Positions 49,628 through 59,282 are shown, numbered from the stretch's first letter. The stretch is 64,000 bases of DNA from an uncultured Alistipes sp. (GCA_948442615.1 CAOJSG010000002.1:20289-84288); one strand, 5' to 3'. Notes: a model not told the origin generated them from the sequence alone. Made by a program: numbers and translations.

Positions 49628-51580
49628 ATGAAAAGAAAACCGAACTACTTGAAACACCTGCTGCAATGGGGCGTGCTGATCGCCATTGCGGGCACGGTGT
49701 CGTGGGCCGCGTGGGGCGATCAGCCCGTGGACGTGGAGAAGTATTGTCCTTTCGGCGGGTTGCAGGCTTTCGGCACCTATCTGGTCAACAATTCGCTGGC
49801 CTGCTCGATGTCGATGCTCCAGATCATGATGGGACTCGTGCTGGCCGCCGGAGTCATCCTCTTCTCGAAGCTCTTCTGCGGCTATCTGTGTCCGCTGGGG
49901 ACCCTCGGCGAATGGATGGGCAAGGCGGGCCGCAAAATGCGGCTGCAGATCGACGTGCGGCCGGGCGGCGCGGCTGACCGTGCGCTGCGTATCTTCAAAT
50001 ACGCGCTGCTGTTCACGATCCTCTATTTCACGCTCTCGTCGAGCGAACTTTTCTGCAAGAAACTCGATCCCTACTACGCGATGGCCACCGGTTTCCGGGG
50101 CGAGATCGTGCCGTGGATGGCCGCCGTGTCCGTCGTGCTGCTCTTCCTGGGGTCGTTCGTCGTGCGGATGTTCTGGTGCAAATACGTCTGTCCGCTGGGC
50201 GCCGCGAGCAACATCTTCAAGTTCACCCCCGTGTTCGCTGCGGCGGGCCTCGTCTGCTGGGGCCTGAGCGCCGCCGGCATCGAGGGCGCCTGGGTGTGGG
50301 TGATCGCCGCCACGTGCGCGGTGTGCTGGCTCGTGGAGATCGTCAAGCTGCGCAGTTGCCGCTTCCCGCTGCTGACCGTGGTCCGCGACGAGGCGGCCTG
50401 CAACGGTTGCAAGCTGTGCGAGAAGAAATGTCCCTATAACATTCCGCTGCACGACATGACGAAGGTCCGCCACGTCGACTGCACGTTGTGCGGACAGTGC
50501 GTTGCGGCCTGTACGACCGATGCGCTGCAGATCGGCGGCCGCCGTTCGCTGCGCTGGGTGCCGGGGCTGCTGGCCGTCGCGCTGTTCGGCGCGGCCGTAT
50601 GGCTGGGTACGAGCCTCGAGCTGCCCACCATCGACGAGAAGTGGGGCGACTACGAGCAGGTCGAAGGGCTGCGGACCTACGAAATGGAGGGCTTGCAGAC
50701 GATCAAGTGCTTCGGCTCGTCGAAGGCTTTCTCGGCCAAGATGCAGACCGTGCCCGGCGTCTACGGCGTGAAGACCTTCGTGAACCGTCACGGCATCGAG
50801 GTGCTCTACGACCCGTCGCGGACCGATACGCTGAAGATCCAGGAGGCGATCTTCACCCCCACGCAGCGCAAGTTCGCCACGCCCGGCGAGGAGCTGTCCG
50901 AGCTGCAGCTGTTCGCGCTCGGCGTCGAAGGGCTGCGCGACAGGATGGATATGGTCTATTTCGGCATGGTGCTCCAGCGCATCGAGGGGGTCTACGGCTT
51001 CACGGCCGAGTTCGCCTGCCCGGTGGACGTGAAGGTCTATGCCGATCCGGCAGCGGCCGTCACGCCCGAGCGGTTCGCCGAGGCGATCGACGCCGAGGAG
51101 CTGGTGATGAAGGTCAAGGACGGCGAGAAGGTCGTGCCGCTGCACTTCGAACTGAAGAGCTGCGCCGCAGCGGGCACGGTCCCGAGCGACGATTTCGTGC
51201 GCGAGATGTTCCGCGACGTGGAGAAACTGTCGGGCCGCTTCGTCGAGAACATCGGCAAGTGGGGCGACGAGACGCAATTCCCGCAGGCGGTCTACGAAAT
51301 GCCGCTGCCGAGCATCGAGAAGATGCCCGTGCGGCTGGGATTCCCCTATTTCAAGAGCTTCCTGTCGTGCACGGAGGGTATTCTTTCGGTCGATTTCGTG
51401 CTGCGCGGGCGCGTGCCGACCCTGCGGCTCCACTACGTGGAGTCGATGTGGGATGATGCGCGCATCTGGCAGGAGATCTTCCAGGCGCCCGTGTGGACGC
51501 TGCGCATGGCCGACGGCACCTTCAAGGAGTCGGAACCCCGGCTGAAGTTCATGCAGGAGGGGGCCACCGTCGAAGAGTAG
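49628..51580 (+). CDS. NapH/NosR-type polytopic 4Fe-4S protein with C-terminal HMA-like region
   Basis: YCPFGGLQAF, FCGYLCPLGTLGEWMG, WCKYVCPLGAASN, CNGCKLCEKKCPYNI, CTLCGQCVAACTTDAL. Confidence 0.9.
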   Translation: MKRKPNYLKHLLQWGVLIAIAGTVSWAAWGDQPVDVEKYCPFGGLQAFGTYLVNNSLACSMSMLQIMMGLVLAAGVILFSKLFCGYLCPLGTLGEWMGKAGRKMRLQIDVRPGGAADRALRIFKYALLFTILYFTLSSSELFCKKLDPYYAMATGFRGEIVPWMAAVSVVLLFLGSFVVRMFWCKYVCPLGAASNIFKFTPVFAAAGLVCWGLSAAGIEGAWVWVIAATCAVCWLVEIVKLRSCRFPLLTVVRDEAACNGCKLCEKKCPYNIPLHDMTKVRHVDCTLCGQCVAACTTDALQIGGRRSLRWVPGLLAVALFGAAVWLGTSLELPTIDEKWGDYEQVEGLRTYEMEGLQTIKCFGSSKAFSAKMQTVPGVYGVKTFVNRHGIEVLYDPSRTDTLKIQEAIFTPTQRKFATPGEELSELQLFALGVEGLRDRMDMVYFGMVLQRIEGVYGFTAEFACPVDVKVYADPAAAVTPERFAEAIDAEELVMKVKDGEKVVPLHFELKSCAAAGTVPSDDFVREMFRDVEKLSGRFVENIGKWGDETQFPQAVYEMPLPSIEKMPVRLGFPYFKSFLSCTEGILSVDFVLRGRVPTLRLHYVESMWDDARIWQEIFQAPVWTLRMADGTFKESEPRLKFMQEGATVEE

Positions 51581-51666
51581 AGAGTCGAACGATCGGCGGG
51601 GAGCTTGCGGCGCCTCTTTCGGGGGCGTTCCGCAGGCTTCCCGTGCGATGAACGGATGCGAATACG

Positions 51667-53841
51667 ATGAAAAAGTGGATGATGGCGGTCGTGTGGGGGT
51701 TGCTCGCGTTGCAGCCCGCCGCGGCCGACGAAGGAATGTGGATGATCCAGCAGCTGGACGGCGATCTGTTGGCGCGGATGCGTGCCAAGGGACTGCGGCT
51801 CGGGCCGCGCGAGATTTACGACGAGAGCCGCCCGTCGCTGAGCGACGCCGTGGTGGCGATCGACGGAGGCGTGGGCACGGGAAGCATGATCTCCGACGAG
51901 GGGCTGATGATTACCAATCACCATGTGGCCTACAGCGACATCTGCGCGCTCTCCACGCCCGAGGCCAACTACCTCGAGACGGGATTCTGGGCGCAGAGCC
52001 GCGCAGAGGAGCTGCCCGTCGAGGGAAAGACCGTGTCGTTCCTGCGCAAGGTGATCGACGTGACGGACGAGGCGCAGGCACTGATCGCCGAGATGAAGGC
52101 CGCCGGACGGTGGACCGTGATGTCGACGCGAAGGCTTTTCGCCGACCTCGAACGGCGCCACGGCGAAGGCACGCCCTACGAGGCCAGCTGCGTCTCGCTG
52201 TGGAGCGGCCGGCGCTACCTGATCTATTTCTACGAAGTCTACCGCGACGTGCGGCTCGTCGGGGCGCCCCCCGTCTCGATCGGAGCCTTCGGCGGCACGA
52301 CCGACAATTGGGGGTGGCCTCAGCACAAGGGCGATTTCGCCCTCTATCGGGTCTATGCCGACCGCGAGGGCCGGCCGGCCGCCTATTCGCCCGACAACGT
52401 GCCGCTGCATCCGCGGCGGGTGCTGACGGTGGCCGCATCGGGCGTGCACGACGGCGACTTCACGATGGTGATCGGCTTTCCGGGCCGTACGCACCGTTAC
52501 GATTCGTCGTTCGCCGTCGAGGAGAAGCGTACGGTGAAGAATCCGGTCGTCGTGGCGTGCCGTCACGAGCGGATGGAGGTCATCGACCGGCGCATGCGCG
52601 CGAGCGACGAGGTGCGGATGAAGTATTCCGACGCCTATTTCGGACTGAGCAACTACGCCGATTACGCGCTGTGGGAGAATAAATGCCTGGGGCGCTTCGA
52701 CGTGGTCGCCATCCGTGCGGAGGAGGAGCGGCGCCTGCAGGCGTGGATCGAGGCCGATCCGGCGCGCACCGCGCGCTACGGCGAGCTGCTCGGCGGACTG
52801 AAGCGCGGATTCGATGCGCGCCGCGAGGCGATGCGTACGCGCACGTGGTTCCAGGAGTCGTGGCTCGGACCGAGCGAGGCGCTGCTGACGGCCAACCGCG
52901 TGGCCTCGTACGTCGCCAAGCTGCTCCGCGAACGGCGCGACACGCTCGACATCGCGGCCCGGGATGCGCAGAACGTGGTGTCCGGGTCCTGGCGGCTGAA
53001 CAAGAACTACGATGCGGCCACCGACCGCGAGCTGCTGGTCCGGATGGCGGACCGCTTCACGAAACATGTCGACCGTGCGTTGTGGGGCGAGGAGCTGGAG
53101 CGGATGTACGACCGCTATGCCGGCGATGCGCGGCGCATGGCGGGCGAGGCGTTCGATGCCTCCTGCTGCTCCGATGCCCGGCGCTACGAGGCGTTCTTCG
53201 CGCAGAACCGTCCGGTCGCCGAGCTGCTGGCCGATCCGCTGGTGGCGCTCGCCCGGTCGGTGAGCATTCCGCGCTTCGCCGCCATCGTCGAGCGGGCCGA
53301 GAAGGAGGCCGGAGTCGACGTCGGGGAGCTGACGCGCGAGTACGTGCAGGCGCTCTACGAGTTCCGCGAGGCGCAGGGCACGGCGCAATATCCCAATGCC
53401 AACTCGACCATGCGGCTGTCGTACGGTACGGTCGGGCCGGTCGATCCGGCCGACGGCGTGCATTACGATTCGCGTTCGACCGTGCGCGGCTATGACGAGA
53501 AGTACGACCCGGCCGACTACGAATTTCGGGTCGACGAACGGATGCGGTCGCTCGTCGCGGCGAAGCAGTGGGGCCGCTGGGGCGAACGGGGGACGCTCTA
53601 TGTCGATTTCCTGACCGACAACGACATCACGGGCGGCAATTCGGGCAGTCCCGTGCTGGACGGACGCGGCCGGCTCGTGGGGCTGGCCTTCGACGGCAAT
53701 CGCGAGTCGATGGCCAACGACCTCTATTTCGAACCCGACTGCTCGAAAACGGTCTGCGTGGACATCCGCTTCGTGATGTGGACGATCGAACACTATGCCG
53801 GGGCCGGCCGTCTGCTCGACGAACTGCGGTTCGTGCGGTAG
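51667..53841 (+). CDS. S46 family dipeptidyl peptidase (DPP7/DPP11-like)
   Basis: DEGMWMIQQL, GTGSMISDEGLMITNHHVAY, DITGGNSGSPVLDGRGRLVGLAFDGNRESM. Confidence 0.96.
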   Translation: MKKWMMAVVWGLLALQPAAADEGMWMIQQLDGDLLARMRAKGLRLGPREIYDESRPSLSDAVVAIDGGVGTGSMISDEGLMITNHHVAYSDICALSTPEANYLETGFWAQSRAEELPVEGKTVSFLRKVIDVTDEAQALIAEMKAAGRWTVMSTRRLFADLERRHGEGTPYEASCVSLWSGRRYLIYFYEVYRDVRLVGAPPVSIGAFGGTTDNWGWPQHKGDFALYRVYADREGRPAAYSPDNVPLHPRRVLTVAASGVHDGDFTMVIGFPGRTHRYDSSFAVEEKRTVKNPVVVACRHERMEVIDRRMRASDEVRMKYSDAYFGLSNYADYALWENKCLGRFDVVAIRAEEERRLQAWIEADPARTARYGELLGGLKRGFDARREAMRTRTWFQESWLGPSEALLTANRVASYVAKLLRERRDTLDIAARDAQNVVSGSWRLNKNYDAATDRELLVRMADRFTKHVDRALWGEELERMYDRYAGDARRMAGEAFDASCCSDARRYEAFFAQNRPVAELLADPLVALARSVSIPRFAAIVERAEKEAGVDVGELTREYVQALYEFREAQGTAQYPNANSTMRLSYGTVGPVDPADGVHYDSRSTVRGYDEKYDPADYEFRVDERMRSLVAAKQWGRWGERGTLYVDFLTDNDITGGNSGSPVLDGRGRLVGLAFDGNRESMANDLYFEPDCSKTVCVDIRFVMWTIEHYAGAGRLLDELRFVR

Positions 53842-53877
53842 CGCCGTCCCGGGAGAAACGTCTCCGGGAGGAAACGG

Positions 53878-53910
53878 ACGAGGGGACCGACACATCGTCG
53901 GTCCCCTCGT
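53878..53910 (+). terminator. Strong stem-loop terminator
   Basis: Perfect 14-bp stem ACGAGGGGACCGAC / GTCGGTCCCCTCGT with 5-nt loop after the S46 gene. Confidence 0.85.
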
Positions 53911-54208
53911 TTCGTGCGGATCCGGCAGGGACGGTTGCGGGGCCCGGCGGGCCGGATCGAGCCGATGGATTGTACCGAGCCGGCGGGTCGGCGGATGCCG
54001 CTTCGCGGTGCGGCGGCGGTCCGGGTTCGCGGGGACGGCACGCGGATGCGTGGTCCGGACATGCGGCGGACGGCTCCGGGACGATGGCGGGCAGGGATTC
54101 GCAGAGGCGGTACGGAGGGTCGCAACCACCCCTGCGGCGGCGGATAGCCGGGCGCTGTGGGGTGTCGGTCCCGGGGCGCGACGGCGATTGGGCGGCTCGG
54201 GCGGCGGA

Positions 54209-55510
54209 TCAGGACCGGGTGCCGAGCCGCAGGAACGAATAGCCGTAGCGTTTCGCGGCCTCGCGCTCGAGCTCTTCGCGCACCGAGGGGTGGGCGATGT
54301 CGATCAGCGCCCGCGCCCGCTCGGCCAGGTTGCGGCCCCGCAGCTGCGCCACGCCATACTCCGTGACGATGTGCTGCACCATGTGGCGGGTCGTCACCAC
54401 GCCTGCGCCCGGAGCGAGCAGCGCCCGGATCTTCGATTCGCCCCGGGGTGTGGTCGAGGGGATGGCGATGAAGGTCTTGCCCCCTTCGGAGAGCGCGCCG
54501 CCGTACATGAAGTCGTGCTGGCCGCCCACACCCGAGATGATGCGCGTACCGACCGAATCGGCGCATACCTGCCCCGTCAGGTCGACCTCCACGGCCGAGT
54601 TGATCGCCATCACCTTCGGGTTCTGCCGGATGCGGAACGGATCGTTCGTCCACGCCACATCCTTCATCACCAGCTCCTTGCGGTAATCCATGTAGTCGTA
54701 GAGCCGCCGCGATCCCAGGGCGAGCGAGGCGACGTTCATGCCGGGCAGCACCCGTTTCTGCGAATTGTCGATCACCCCCTTTTCGATGAGCGGCAGCACG
54801 CCGTCGGTCATCGCCTCGGTGTGCAGCCCCAGGTGCTTGTGCCCCTCGAGGGCCGCGAGCACGGCGTTCGGGATGCCGCCGACGCCGATCTGGAGCGTGG
54901 CTCCGTCGGGAATCAGCTCGGCGATGTAGTTGCCGATGCGGCGCTCGGTCTCGGAGGGGACGACGCTCGGCACCTCGACCAGCGGATCGTCGACCTCGAC
55001 GGCCGCGGCCAGCCGCGAGACGTGGATGCGGGCGTCGCCGTAGGAGTAGGGCATGGCGCGGTTGATCTGCGCGATGACGGTGCGGGCGCACTCCACGGCC
55101 GGGACGGCCAGGTCGGCCGACACGCCGAACGAGCAGTAGCCCTCGGCGTCGGGCGGCGAGACGTTGAGCAGCGCCACGTCGACCGGCAGCGTGCCGTCGC
55201 GGAACAGCCCCGGAATCTCGCCCAGGAAGGCCGGGATGGTCTGTCCGTAGCCGTCGGCCAGCCAGCTGCGGATGTTGTTGGCCACGAAGAGGCTGTTCAC
55301 GAGGAACGTCTCGCGGAACTCGGGCCGGCAGTAGGGCGCTTCGGCGCGGCCTACGGCGAAGGCCGAGTAGACGGTCACGTCGGTCAGTTCCGCGGCGCGG
55401 TCGGCCAGCGCCGCGACGAGCACCTCGGGGATGGAGGTGCTGCCCTGGATGTAGATGCGGCTGTGCGAACGGATGAGGGCGACGGCCTCGGCGGCTGTGG
55501 TGCAGTGCAT
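54209..55510 (-). CDS. Acetyl-CoA hydrolase/transferase family protein (4-hydroxybutyrate CoA-transferase-like)
   Basis: DGATLQIGVGGIPNAVLAAL, SGVGGQHDFMYGGALSEGGKTFIAIPST. Confidence 0.94.
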   Translation of the reverse strand: MHCTTAAEAVALIRSHSRIYIQGSTSIPEVLVAALADRAAELTDVTVYSAFAVGRAEAPYCRPEFRETFLVNSLFVANNIRSWLADGYGQTIPAFLGEIPGLFRDGTLPVDVALLNVSPPDAEGYCSFGVSADLAVPAVECARTVIAQINRAMPYSYGDARIHVSRLAAAVEVDDPLVEVPSVVPSETERRIGNYIAELIPDGATLQIGVGGIPNAVLAALEGHKHLGLHTEAMTDGVLPLIEKGVIDNSQKRVLPGMNVASLALGSRRLYDYMDYRKELVMKDVAWTNDPFRIRQNPKVMAINSAVEVDLTGQVCADSVGTRIISGVGGQHDFMYGGALSEGGKTFIAIPSTTPRGESKIRALLAPGAGVVTTRHMVQHIVTEYGVAQLRGRNLAERARALIDIAHPSVREELEREAAKRYGYSFLRLGTRS

Positions 55511-55610
55511 GGGCGGGGTGTTTTGGTCCGTGAATGGGGTGTGTCGTGCGGTTTGCGGCGTATGCGGAGGGAGGATCCGGACCTGGTCGCAGCCGGATCC
55601 TCCGCGCGGG

Positions 55611-56933
55611 TTACAGGTGCTCGTGGGGATGTGCGGCGGCGAATGCGGCCAGACGCTCGTCCAGCAGCTCGAACTGCTCGGGCCGGTTGAGCTGCGACAC
55701 GCATACCCGGATGCCCTGCTGACGGCTGCCCGTCGAGTCGAGCGAGATGGCGCAGATGCCGTAGCGCAGCAGTTCGCCGAGCAGCTCGGCGCTCGTCAGC
55801 GCACCGTAGCCGACCGTGTAGAAGAAACCGTCGCCGACCGGCTCTTCGCCGTCGCGGTCGTAGACGATGCGGAATCCGTGGCGGACGAAGAGTTCCTTGG
55901 AGCGCTGCGCGCGGCGGGCGTACTCCGACGCATCGGCTACGAAGTCCATCCGCCCCTCCGTGGCCGCGGCGAACATCGCCGCCAGCGCATGCTGGGCCGA
56001 GTGGCACGTGCCCGACGAGAGGGCATAGAGGATCGACAGCACGTAGGCGTCGCCCAGGCGGCTCATGCCGTAGCGTGCCTCGAGGGCAGGGTAGCTGCGC
56101 GTGCGTAGCGCTTCGGGGATGGCGGCCACGGCGATGCGCTGGCCGGCGTAGCTGAAGATTTTCGAGGCCGAGAGCATCAGGATGCAGTGCTGCGTGTAGC
56201 GGGCTACGGTCGCCTGGAAGGGCGGCCGTCCCGGCTGCCCGAGCGGCTTGCGGAAATCCATGCAGAGGTAGGCCAGGTCCTCGACGACCACGGCGCCGTG
56301 GCGTTCGGCCAGCGTGCCGATCGTCCGCAGTTCCTCCTCCGTCAGGCAGATCCAGGCCGGATTGTTCGGGTTCGAGTAGACGATGGCGGCGATGCGGCCC
56401 GTGGCCAGGTAGCTTTCCAGTTTGGCGCCCAGCCGCGCGCCGCGGTGTTCGTAGATGTCGAACGACTGGGTGGGGATGCCCAGCACGCGGGCCTGGGTGC
56501 GCTGCACGGGGAATCCCGGGTCGATGAAGAGAATCGTGTCTTTGGCCGGATCGAGCTGCGTGCAGAGCAGGAAGACCGAGAAGGTCCCCTGCATCGAGCC
56601 GACGGTCGGGACGCATCCCTCGGGGGCGATGTCGACGTCGAGGAACGCCTTGATGAAGCGCGAGGCTTCGCGCCCCAGTTCGGGCGTCCCGTACATGTTG
56701 GGATATTGCGAGGCGACGCCCCGCTGCAGGGCGCGGCATTCGGCCTCGACGCCGATGCGCTGGGGCGGCAGCCCGGGGATGCCCTGCTCGAGATGGAGGA
56801 ACTCCAGCCCGGTCTCGCGCTCGAGCGCGCGGGCGATGTCGCCCGACTGGCGGATGGTGGCACGGGCGATGTCGGCGATGCCCAGACGCTCCGTGACGGC
56901 GTGCAGCAGCGCTGCGGGGATGGGCGTTTTCAT
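55611..56933 (-). CDS. PLP-dependent aminotransferase (class I/II)
   Basis: HLEQGIPGLPPQ, PTVGSMQGTFSVF, VYSNPNNPAWICLTEEELRTIG, LSASKIFSYAGQRIAVAAIP; ATG at 56933. Confidence 0.93.
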   Translation of the reverse strand: MKTPIPAALLHAVTERLGIADIARATIRQSGDIARALERETGLEFLHLEQGIPGLPPQRIGVEAECRALQRGVASQYPNMYGTPELGREASRFIKAFLDVDIAPEGCVPTVGSMQGTFSVFLLCTQLDPAKDTILFIDPGFPVQRTQARVLGIPTQSFDIYEHRGARLGAKLESYLATGRIAAIVYSNPNNPAWICLTEEELRTIGTLAERHGAVVVEDLAYLCMDFRKPLGQPGRPPFQATVARYTQHCILMLSASKIFSYAGQRIAVAAIPEALRTRSYPALEARYGMSRLGDAYVLSILYALSSGTCHSAQHALAAMFAAATEGRMDFVADASEYARRAQRSKELFVRHGFRIVYDRDGEEPVGDGFFYTVGYGALTSAELLGELLRYGICAISLDSTGSRQQGIRVCVSQLNRPEQFELLDERLAAFAAAHPHEHL

Positions 56934-57517
56934 GGCAGGATGGTTTTGCGTGCGTGTGCGCAGCCGGCGCGGAAGGCGGCGAGGTTGGCCTCGACGACCG
57001 CCTCGCCCTTGCGGCCGAAGATGGCGCGGATGCCCTCCTCCAGTCGTTCGGCCGGCAGCCCGAGGAGGGGCGCGGCGGCACCCAGCAGGACGATGTTCGC
57101 CGCGCGCGGCGAGGCGCTGTCGCGGGCGATGGCTTCGGCATCGAGCGTCACCGTGTGCGGCAGACGGTCGAATTCGCGGCGGAGCGACGCGGCGTCGGGG
57201 TAGTCGGGGATGTTGACCAGCGGAACGGTGTTGGCGATGACCCATCCCGTTTCCGAGAGCCACGGCAGGTAGCGCAGGGCCTCCATCGGTTCGAGCGAGA
57301 CGATCAGATCGGCGCCGCCCTGCGGGATCAGGTCCGAGGCGATCGGCGACGACGAGAGACGCAGGTTCGACTGCACGTCGCCGCCGCGCTGGCTCATGCC
57401 GTGCACTTCGGCCTGCTTGAGGTGCAGCCCTTCGGCCAACGCCGCGTGGCCGATGACGGTGGCGATCGAGAGGATGCCTTGTCCTCCTACGCCCGAGAGT
57501 ATGATGTCTTTTTTCAT
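56930..57517 (-). CDS. iorB: Indolepyruvate oxidoreductase subunit beta
   Basis: DIILSGVGGQGILSIATVIGHAAL, EVHGMSQRGGDVQSNLR; adjacent to iorA. Confidence 0.94.
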   Translation of the reverse strand: MKKDIILSGVGGQGILSIATVIGHAALAEGLHLKQAEVHGMSQRGGDVQSNLRLSSSPIASDLIPQGGADLIVSLEPMEALRYLPWLSETGWVIANTVPLVNIPDYPDAASLRREFDRLPHTVTLDAEAIARDSASPRAANIVLLGAAAPLLGLPAERLEEGIRAIFGRKGEAVVEANLAAFRAGCAHARKTILP

Positions 57518-57658
57518 AAGAGTCGGTTGGTCGGTTGGTGGTTCGGCGGCCTGTCGTGCGCACGGCGTGCCGAGGCGTACGCGGGGCCGGAGGGGATGCT
57601 CTTCGTCGGCGGGAGGCGGACCGCAGGATCGCGGCCGGCCCGCCCCGCCGTGCGGGCG

Positions 57659-59260
57659 TCACGCCTGCCGGATTTTCGTCTTGCGTTTCGCGGTCTGGAT
57701 GCACTCGCGGCGCGGGATGACGACCGACACGCCGTCGTAGGCGATCTCCTCGCGGAGCAGCCGCTTCATCTCCTCGCGGTTCTTCGGGAGCGGCACCACC
57801 GTGCGGATGTGGGCCGGATCGACGCCCAGACCGGCGCAGATCTGCTCGAGACGCCCCGTGCCGGCCGAATCCTGGCCGCCGGTCATGCCCGTGGTCAGGT
57901 TGTCCGAGATGACGACCGTGATGTTCGACCGTTCGTTCACGGCGTCGAGCAGCCCGGTCATGCCCGAATGGGTGAAGGTCGAGTCGCCGATCACGGCGAC
58001 GGCCGGATGTACGCCCGCGTCGGCCGCTCCCTTGGCCATGGTGATCGAGGCGCCCATCTCCACGCAGGTGTCGATGGCGTGGAACGGTGCGAGCCACCCC
58101 AGCGTGTAGCATCCGATGTCGCTGAAGACCTTGGCCCGGTCGTATTCGCCTACCACCTCGCGCAGCGCCGCGTACATGTCGCGGTGGCCGCAGCCCTGGC
58201 ACAGCGCGGGCGGACGGGCCGCGACGATGTCGCTCGGGGCGTGCGTTTTGCGGGGCGGCAGCCCCAGCGCCCGGCGTACGTTGTCGGGCGTCAGCTCGCC
58301 CGTGCGGGGCAGGGCGCCGCTCAGCCGCCCTTCGACCGGAACGGGGGCGGGAAGCACGCCGCGCAGCAGCTCCTCGACCAGCGGCTGCCCCTCTTCGAGA
58401 ACCAGCAGCCGCTCGCACGCGGCGGCCAGGCGCCGGACGAGGGCGGCGGGCAGCGGATACTGGGAGATCTTCAGCACCGGATGGGGACAGCCGTCGGGAT
58501 AGTTCTCGGCGAGGTAGTTGTTGGCGATGCCGCAGACGACGATCCCCGTCGAGCGGTCGGTGCCGTCGGTATAGGCGTTGAAGGGGCTTTCGGCGGCTGC
58601 GGCTTCGAACCGCGCGTTGTCGTCGATCAGCCGGACGTAGCGTGCGCGCGAGTTGCCGGGCATCAGCACCCATTGCCGCGCATCGGCCGGGAATCCCGGT
58701 TCGTTCTGCGGGCGGATCTCCGCGGCGGTGACGATCGCGGCGCGCGAATGGGCCATGCGGGTGGTCAGGCGCATCAGCACCGGGATGCGGTACCGTTCGG
58801 AGAGGTCGAACGCCGCGCGGGCCATGTCGTAGGCCTCCTGCTGCGACGAGGGCTCGAAGACGGGAATCATCGCGAATTTGCCGTAGAAGCGCGAGTCCTG
58901 CTCGTTCTGCGAGGAGTGCATCGACGGGTCGTCCGCCGCAACGACCACCAGACCGCCGTGCGCGCCGGTCATCGCCGAATTGACGAAGGCGTCGGCCGCC
59001 ACGTTCATCCCGACGTGCTTCATGCAGACCAGCGCCCGGCGGCCGGCGAACGACATGCCCAGGGCCGCCTCCATGGCGGTCTTTTCGTTGGCCGACCAGG
59101 TGCAGTGGATGCCGCGTTCGGCCGTGAGCGGATGCTCCTGGATGAATTCGGTGATTTCGGTCGAGGGGGTGCCCGGATAGGCGTAGACGCCGGAGAGTCC
59201 GGCATGGAGCGCGCCCAGGGCGAGCGCTTCGTCTCCCAATAGCAGTTCTCGATTCTTCAT
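57659..59260 (-). CDS. iorA: Indolepyruvate ferredoxin oxidoreductase subunit alpha
   Basis: GDEALALGALHAGLSGVYAYPGTPSTEI, CQGCGHRDMYAAL, GDSTFTHSGMTGLLDAV. Confidence 0.95.
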   Translation of the reverse strand: MKNRELLLGDEALALGALHAGLSGVYAYPGTPSTEITEFIQEHPLTAERGIHCTWSANEKTAMEAALGMSFAGRRALVCMKHVGMNVAADAFVNSAMTGAHGGLVVVAADDPSMHSSQNEQDSRFYGKFAMIPVFEPSSQQEAYDMARAAFDLSERYRIPVLMRLTTRMAHSRAAIVTAAEIRPQNEPGFPADARQWVLMPGNSRARYVRLIDDNARFEAAAAESPFNAYTDGTDRSTGIVVCGIANNYLAENYPDGCPHPVLKISQYPLPAALVRRLAAACERLLVLEEGQPLVEELLRGVLPAPVPVEGRLSGALPRTGELTPDNVRRALGLPPRKTHAPSDIVAARPPALCQGCGHRDMYAALREVVGEYDRAKVFSDIGCYTLGWLAPFHAIDTCVEMGASITMAKGAADAGVHPAVAVIGDSTFTHSGMTGLLDAVNERSNITVVISDNLTTGMTGGQDSAGTGRLEQICAGLGVDPAHIRTVVPLPKNREEMKRLLREEIAYDGVSVVIPRRECIQTAKRKTKIRQA

Positions 59261-59282
59261 GGCTGTAAACTTCGCTTGTTTA

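Noticed and set aside
56934-58673. Upstream extension of the 1020-aa minus ORF 55611..58673
   Set aside because: The aminotransferase starts at 56933; the extension overlaps iorB and iorA out of frame.
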